Shown here piece after piece: positions 60,003 through 64,000 of a stretch of DNA of 64,000 nt. The stretch lies in NCBI RefSeq assembly GCF_016802725.1, contig NC_052666.1, positions 7,963,875 through 8,027,874 on the forward strand, read 5' to 3'. Source of the DNA: Solenopsis invicta. Its lineage: Eukaryota > Arthropoda > Insecta > Hymenoptera > Formicidae. The notes beneath the pieces are model-generated. The model worked only from the letters and a program-made list of their open reading frames with translations, ran no database searches and was not told where the DNA came from. The position numbers were made by a program, and so were the translations under genes. The stretch's first letter is position 1; every line of letters starts with the position of its first letter.

Positions 60003-61555
60003 TTTGGCGGCAGCCCCCCCGGGCTGCCCTTTAGTGGGTAGGGAAGGAGCTGTGGGGGGGGGGTTGTTGCCCCCTTCTTCTTCCTTCCCTTTTTCATCAC
60101 CTCGACGAACGACAGATTGTCGCTGACGGGGCTCTCTCCAGCCTTCTCCCGATCACGAACCAGAGATTCCTGCCGTGCCGGACTTGGTTGGGGCCGGGAC
60201 TGGGGTTGGGACTTATTCTTCCCCTTCCCAGTCTTAGTGGCCGTCAGCGAGGCCGGCGTAGACCTCCCCTCTCTAGCAGGGGGGAGCGTCGCCCCCCCAA
60301 CGTCGTTCCTCTTTGAAGCCGCGAGGGGGGGGCGGAGGATTTTCTCAGGGGGGAGGCGGGACTCGAAAACCTCGAGCCTCGCACTCACCAGATCCCCCAT
60401 CTGTCTCATCAGGCGCGCCGTCAGTGCTTCCGTCCAATCCCCCGTGGCCGGGGTCGGAGGGCAAGTAGCGCCAGAGGCCTCAACAGCCAGAGAGGCCGCC
60501 AGCGGCCCCCGTTCCCGACCGGGAGAGGTCCCGACCCGTTCACCCCCCTGTGCATTACGCTTCTTCGCCTTATGTGGCAGACGAGAAGTCTCCTCGTCAC
60601 CACCGCGATCAGGAGGGGAGGGACCCTCCCCGCGCAGTGGCTGCCTCTCCAGGAAGCTATTCTTGAGGGAGGCAACCTCAGCCCGAAGCTGGGCCACCTC
60701 CTCGCGGAGGTTGGCGTTATCTTGCTCCAGCCTCCGCACCTCCTCGTTGGCGGACAGAGCCCCCAGTTTTTTAGAATCCTCAGCGATGTTATTCGCCAGG
60801 ATTTTTAACGCCTTTCTGAACGTACCTTTCAGGTTGCCCGACTTGTGGGAGACCATCCTGGCCGTTTCGGCGGCATCCTCTATGCGTCTGACCAGGATAG
60901 CCCTCTGGGCCTCCTCGCCAGTCACACCCCGTTCACGCAGCGAGATCGCAAAAGCCGTTTTCTGCCTCCTCTGCGCCTTTTCCTTCTGGAATTCTTTTTC
61001 CGCTAGGCTTAGGCTATACCTCTCCAGAGCCTCTGCGGCCTTCCGCCTGGCCTTATATGCGCCAACGTAGCGCCCCGTCACAGCGGGCCTTCCCCTAGGT
61101 CTTTTGACCTTGGGGGGGCCGACATCCGTGGTTTCATGTGGGATGTCCTCGAAGTCCTCATCGGGGTCCTCCACCTGGAACTCCTCATCGGAGTCCTCTA
61201 GTTCCACAACGCCATCTTGTGGCGCCGTAGAGGCCACAGGAGCAGGCCGCTCGTTCGCGGTACCCTCTACTGTCTCATCCTCCTTCTTGAGGTCCTCAAT
61301 GATGGGTGCCTGGGAGGGCGTGGTCCCCCCAGACGGCATTGGTTCTCTCACTACGCAGATTTTTACGTCTCGGAGCATTTTATCGTCGGTGATCCTAGGA
61401 GCCTTGAGACTCTCTCGGTCACCGCGGATAGGGCTCCGGGATCTTACGACCTCTGTGTCGGACTCGCCATCCGACACCCTCTCCGACTCGCTCGAAGAGG
61501 AGACAGGTAGCGCCCTCCTATTTGTGTCCTTGCTTTTATTTTTTGGCTTTGTCAT
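59999..61555 (-). CDS. R1-clade ORF1, N-terminal part with coiled coil
   Basis: I start it at the ATG at 61555 (aaaaATGAC) rather than the upstream in-frame codon at 61609. Ser/Asp/Glu-rich low-complexity sequence is followed by Arg-Pro-Arg-Gly-Arg-Pro, a long helical region (about 180-270) and a clear heptad segment (Leu-Glu-Gln-Asp-Asn-Ala-Asn-Leu-Arg-Glu-Glu-Val-Ala-Gln-Leu). After that comes a Pro/Arg/Lys-rich tail with Ser-Phe-Val-Glu-Val-Met-Lys-Lys. It ends at the TGA 59999-60001 after crossing the C10 run (60054-60063); before that run it is probably the same protein as the zinc-knuckle frame. The role is ribonucleoprotein assembly (family knowledge). Confidence 0.78.
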   Translation of the reverse strand: MTKPKNKSKDTNRRALPVSSSSESERVSDGESDTEVVRSRSPIRGDRESLKAPRITDDKMLRDVKICVVREPMPSGGTTPSQAPIIEDLKKEDETVEGTANERPAPVASTAPQDGVVELEDSDEEFQVEDPDEDFEDIPHETTDVGPPKVKRPRGRPAVTGRYVGAYKARRKAAEALERYSLSLAEKEFQKEKAQRRQKTAFAISLRERGVTGEEAQRAILVRRIEDAAETARMVSHKSGNLKGTFRKALKILANNIAEDSKKLGALSANEEVRRLEQDNANLREEVAQLRAEVASLKNSFLERQPLRGEGPSPPDRGGDEETSRLPHKAKKRNAQGGERVGTSPGRERGPLAASLAVEASGATCPPTPATGDWTEALTARLMRQMGDLVSARLEVFESRLPPEKILRPPLAASKRNDVGGATLPPAREGRSTPASLTATKTGKGKNKSQPQSRPQPSPARQESLVRDREKAGESPVSDNLSFVEVMKKGRKKKGATTPPPQLLPYPLKGSPGGLPPK

Positions 61556-63490
61556 TTTTGAGATTCTCCCGGGAGCAGTGCGGCTCCGTCCACCAGGGTG
61601 TACCCTCACCGGCCGAAAACATGACCCGGCCGGGCCCCGAGTTCCCCCCGGGGGTGGACATATGTCTCGGGGGGAGGATAGTCAACTCCCCGCAGGACTC
61701 CAGGCCCCTACTAGGCCCCCCATTGCTGGAGGGCTTTTCAGGGCTCCCGCGCCTCCGACCTCGCAGGCACCGCACTGCCGCTCGCCAGGCTTGATTATCC
61801 CGGGAGGGCCCCACGGACGGTTGGGGTGTGGGTCGCCGCTCCCCGGCCCCACCTTACCCGCCGTGGCGACCAGCTGACCGCTCCGCCCCCCCCCTGGTCT
61901 ATCCAGCGGAGAGGGCACTCCGGCCGACGACAGGCGACTTCGGAACGGGAAACGGTCGCCGCCTGCCGTCGAACCAACGCAACGCCCCGGGCCCAACTCG
62001 GAGTGATTCCGAGCGGCCCCGGGGTCGGTCCAGCGCGCAACCTCGGGGAGAGTTTCCCGCGAGGCACGCGCTGGACCATCCTCCGCCGCTCCGACCCTGC
62101 CCCGGAGTAATTCCGGGCGGCTCGGAGACGGCCCAGCCCGTTAGGCCCGGAATACCGGGGTCCCAACGACCCGTCCCTTCTGCCCGGGAAACGACGGTCA
62201 CCCCGCTCTGGGACGAATCCCTTCGCGGAGACGCCCGTCGCCCCGTGCAATACACGCCCCCGGCCCCGCCTCGGAAACGTCCGAGCGGCCCGAGGGCTGT
62301 CCCAGCCCGATGCACCGGGGAGAGTTTCCCGCGGCGCACGCGCCGGGACATTCCACGCCGCTCCGACCCTGCCCCGGAAACGTCCGGGCGGCCCGGAGCG
62401 GCCCAGCCCGGCGGGTTTGGTAGAACCGAGGTCCCGCCGGCCCGTCCTGTCCCGTGGGGTGCCGACTCTCCCCATGCCGGGAGAGGAGTCGCATAGCGAC
62501 GCCGCCCCCCGACACGGAGGTCACCGGCCTCCCCTACGCGCGAGAGGCTCCCGCGCGATGAGCCTTGGGCAGCGTTCGCTCTCGCAAGAGAGCGGACGCC
62601 TACGTTGCCCTCCTACTGTTAAAGGCGGCGCCCGCAGCGCAGAGACCAGCACCGCTGTTACACGGCACAGGACCCCACGCCCCGGACGCCGCCCTTGGAT
62701 TTTTTATAGAGGTTTACTCCTCGCGGCCCGGGCGGTGAAGCCCAGGCCCCCGGTCCATCCCGTGCGTAATTTCAGCACGTGATGGATTACGGTATTCAGC
62801 TCGGAGCGCCAGGGTCGCTGAGATCCCTGAGTCTACGATCCACAAAGACCGCAGACCCCCTACCGAGCTCGGGACCGCAGGAACGCCACTTCCTGTATCC
62901 GGAGTCGGTCCGTAGCCTCGAAAAGCCACGGATCGTCCCCGGACCCCTACGGGACATTCACCCCAGTCGAACTAGACCATGAACAACAAATCAAAATCAA
63001 CAACAAAAACAACAAGAAATAACAACGATAGGGTCAAAGCCAGACTAGGCGCAGCGGCAACAGTCGCCGCCGGAACACTCGCCGCCGCTCCGGCCCCGCC
63101 ACGGACAAACCGGGCGGCCCGGAGACGCCCGGCCCGCTGGGTCCGGAGAACCCGGATCCCAGCGGCCCGTACTCTCCACAGGGGGGGAGGCGGCAGACGC
63201 TCCACTCCGGGACAAAAGTCCACTCGCAGAAACGCCTGTCGCCCCCGAAAGACAGACGAACGCCCCCGGCCCCGCCTCGGAAACGTCCGAGCGGCCCGGG
63301 GGCCGTCCCGACCCGATGCACCGGGGAGAGTTTCCCGCGGTGCACGTGTCGGGACATCCCACGCCGCCTCGACTCCGCCACGGACTCCGAGTGAGTCCGG
63401 GCGGCTCAGAGACGGCCCAGCCCGGCGGGTTCAGTAGTACTGAGGTCCCGCCGGCCCGTCTACCTGCCCATGCAGGGGAGCGGCTGCCTC
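61556..63490 (-). repeat. GC-rich 5' region with diverged tandem repeats
   Basis: The motif ggggagagtttcccgcg recurs near 62052, 62317 and 63324, each inside a longer block with cggaaacgtccgagcgg / ccggggc / gcccagcccg and a ccgaggtcccgccggcccg tail. The first two blocks are spaced about 267 bp; the third is separated by unrelated sequence (62520-63060). Open frames up to 226 codons on both strands come from extreme GC content, not genes. In R1-clade elements 5' repeats can act as promoters (family knowledge); here that is inference. Confidence 0.65.
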
Positions 63491-64000
63491 CGTGCCAGGG
63501 CGCACGCCACTAAGGCGGCAGCCCCAGACACGGCGGGTACGCCATCACCCCCTTCTTCTACCCCGCCACGCAGAGGCGTCTTGGGGTGCGTCATCTCCCA
63601 AAACGGGATGACGCCGTCCTAGGTAGAGACCTCTTAGTCCTCCGCCACCACTCGCCCGAAGGCTACCCGAGGCGGAGGGAGCCCCCTCACCACGTCAAGG
63701 TGGGTCTCCGTCGAGGTGGAAAAAGAAAGAGAGGCGGCGACTCACGAGTGAGCCACCAGCCACCATCTCGTTTGGCAGCCCCTCCTGCCGCCCTACTTAA
63801 CCTAGGAACGGTTGATCCCTATCTACGCTAGAAGGAAGATTCCGGCACCCTCCTCCTGGCCAGGGAAGACCGCACGCGTGTGCTCTGCGATTGTTTTATA
63901 GTAGGATTAGAGCAGAACCCCACTAGGCGGACGCCTGTGTTGGCAGCTGAGGCACCCACCGCACGACCCTTCCAGAACAGTAAAATGATAGATATGCAAC
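63491..64000. other. Non-coding, possibly further 5' sequence of the R1-like element
   Basis: GC-rich to mixed sequence without a convincing gene; an 81-codon frame at 63586 shows no domain. The element's 5' end is not identifiable, so it may extend past the window. Confidence 0.4.

Larger units (their letters stand above)
56229..63490 (-). mobile_element. R1-clade non-LTR retrotransposon, 3' end missing
   Basis: Leftward order: repetitive GC-rich 5' region (61556 to about 63490 or beyond), ORF1 in two overlapping frames (58944-61555) and ORF2 with endonuclease and RT in two frames (56229-58944). CCHC knuckles in ORF1 and an apurinic-type endonuclease with RT place it in the R1/TRAS/SART group. 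Both within-ORF frame changes fall at 10-base C runs. The RT C-terminus with its usual CCHC motif, and the 3' untranslated region, are absent. Confidence 0.85.

Noticed and set aside
60117..61070. 317-codon plus-strand open frame
   Set aside because: It is exactly antisense to ORF1 of the R1-like element and its Ser/Arg-rich sequence mirrors that codon use.
61795..62496. Open frames of 222-226 codons on both strands
   Set aside because: Extreme GC content removes stop codons; both strands and several frames are open together and no domain is visible.

Overview
The window looks like insect nuclear DNA, most likely from an ant or another hymenopteran. I infer this from the mix of element families, the spliced transposase genes and the AT-rich spacers cut by CpG-rich islands. 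I found no intact host cellular gene. Almost everything is mobile or virus-derived, and much of it is nested.

Layout. 1-3244 and 21101-23960 are two halves of one Maverick/Polinton (adintovirus-like) element. They carry a packaging ATPase, a parvovirus-type phospholipase A2 (PLA2) protein, an adenovirus-type cysteine protease and two likely capsid proteins. The halves are separated by 3245-21100, a tandem Ty1/copia array of five LTRs and four internal regions with a period of 4396-4397 bp. 23965-31112 is a nearly complete BEL/Pao element with an exact 5-bp target duplication; it sits just past the last virus-like gene. 31113-34995 is non-coding: a GGT/GGC microsatellite, a possible MITE, a (TA)n tract, GACGTC clusters, a diverged duplication and a long foldback. 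34996-41466 is a Gypsy/errantivirus-like element in which RT is fused in frame to the C-terminal half of an envelope-like protein. 41950-44734 is a decayed, spliced animal CACTA/CMC-like transposase. 45290-46800 is a multi-exon pseudogene or gene fragment I cannot name. 46876-47037 is a 162-bp near-perfect palindrome. 47052-49596 is a mariner-superfamily element with TIRs of about 300 bp. 49775-51860 is a GC-rich block resembling an LTR plus primer-binding site. 52330-54914 is a decayed hAT element. 55985-56230 is a mariner-like terminal fragment. 56229 to at least 63490 is an R1-clade non-LTR retrotransposon on the minus strand with a long repetitive GC-rich 5' region.

How the parts relate. 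The Maverick-type block looks like a virion morphogenesis cassette: packaging, membrane lysis, maturation protease, penton and major capsid. Its DNA polymerase and integrase are not in the window. The cassette has been broken by a nonsense codon, probably by a frameshift in the protease, and by the copia and BEL insertions. Most remaining open frames lie antisense to, or in other frames of, these elements and I treat them as shadows. Family names come from motifs read by eye; no database search was possible.
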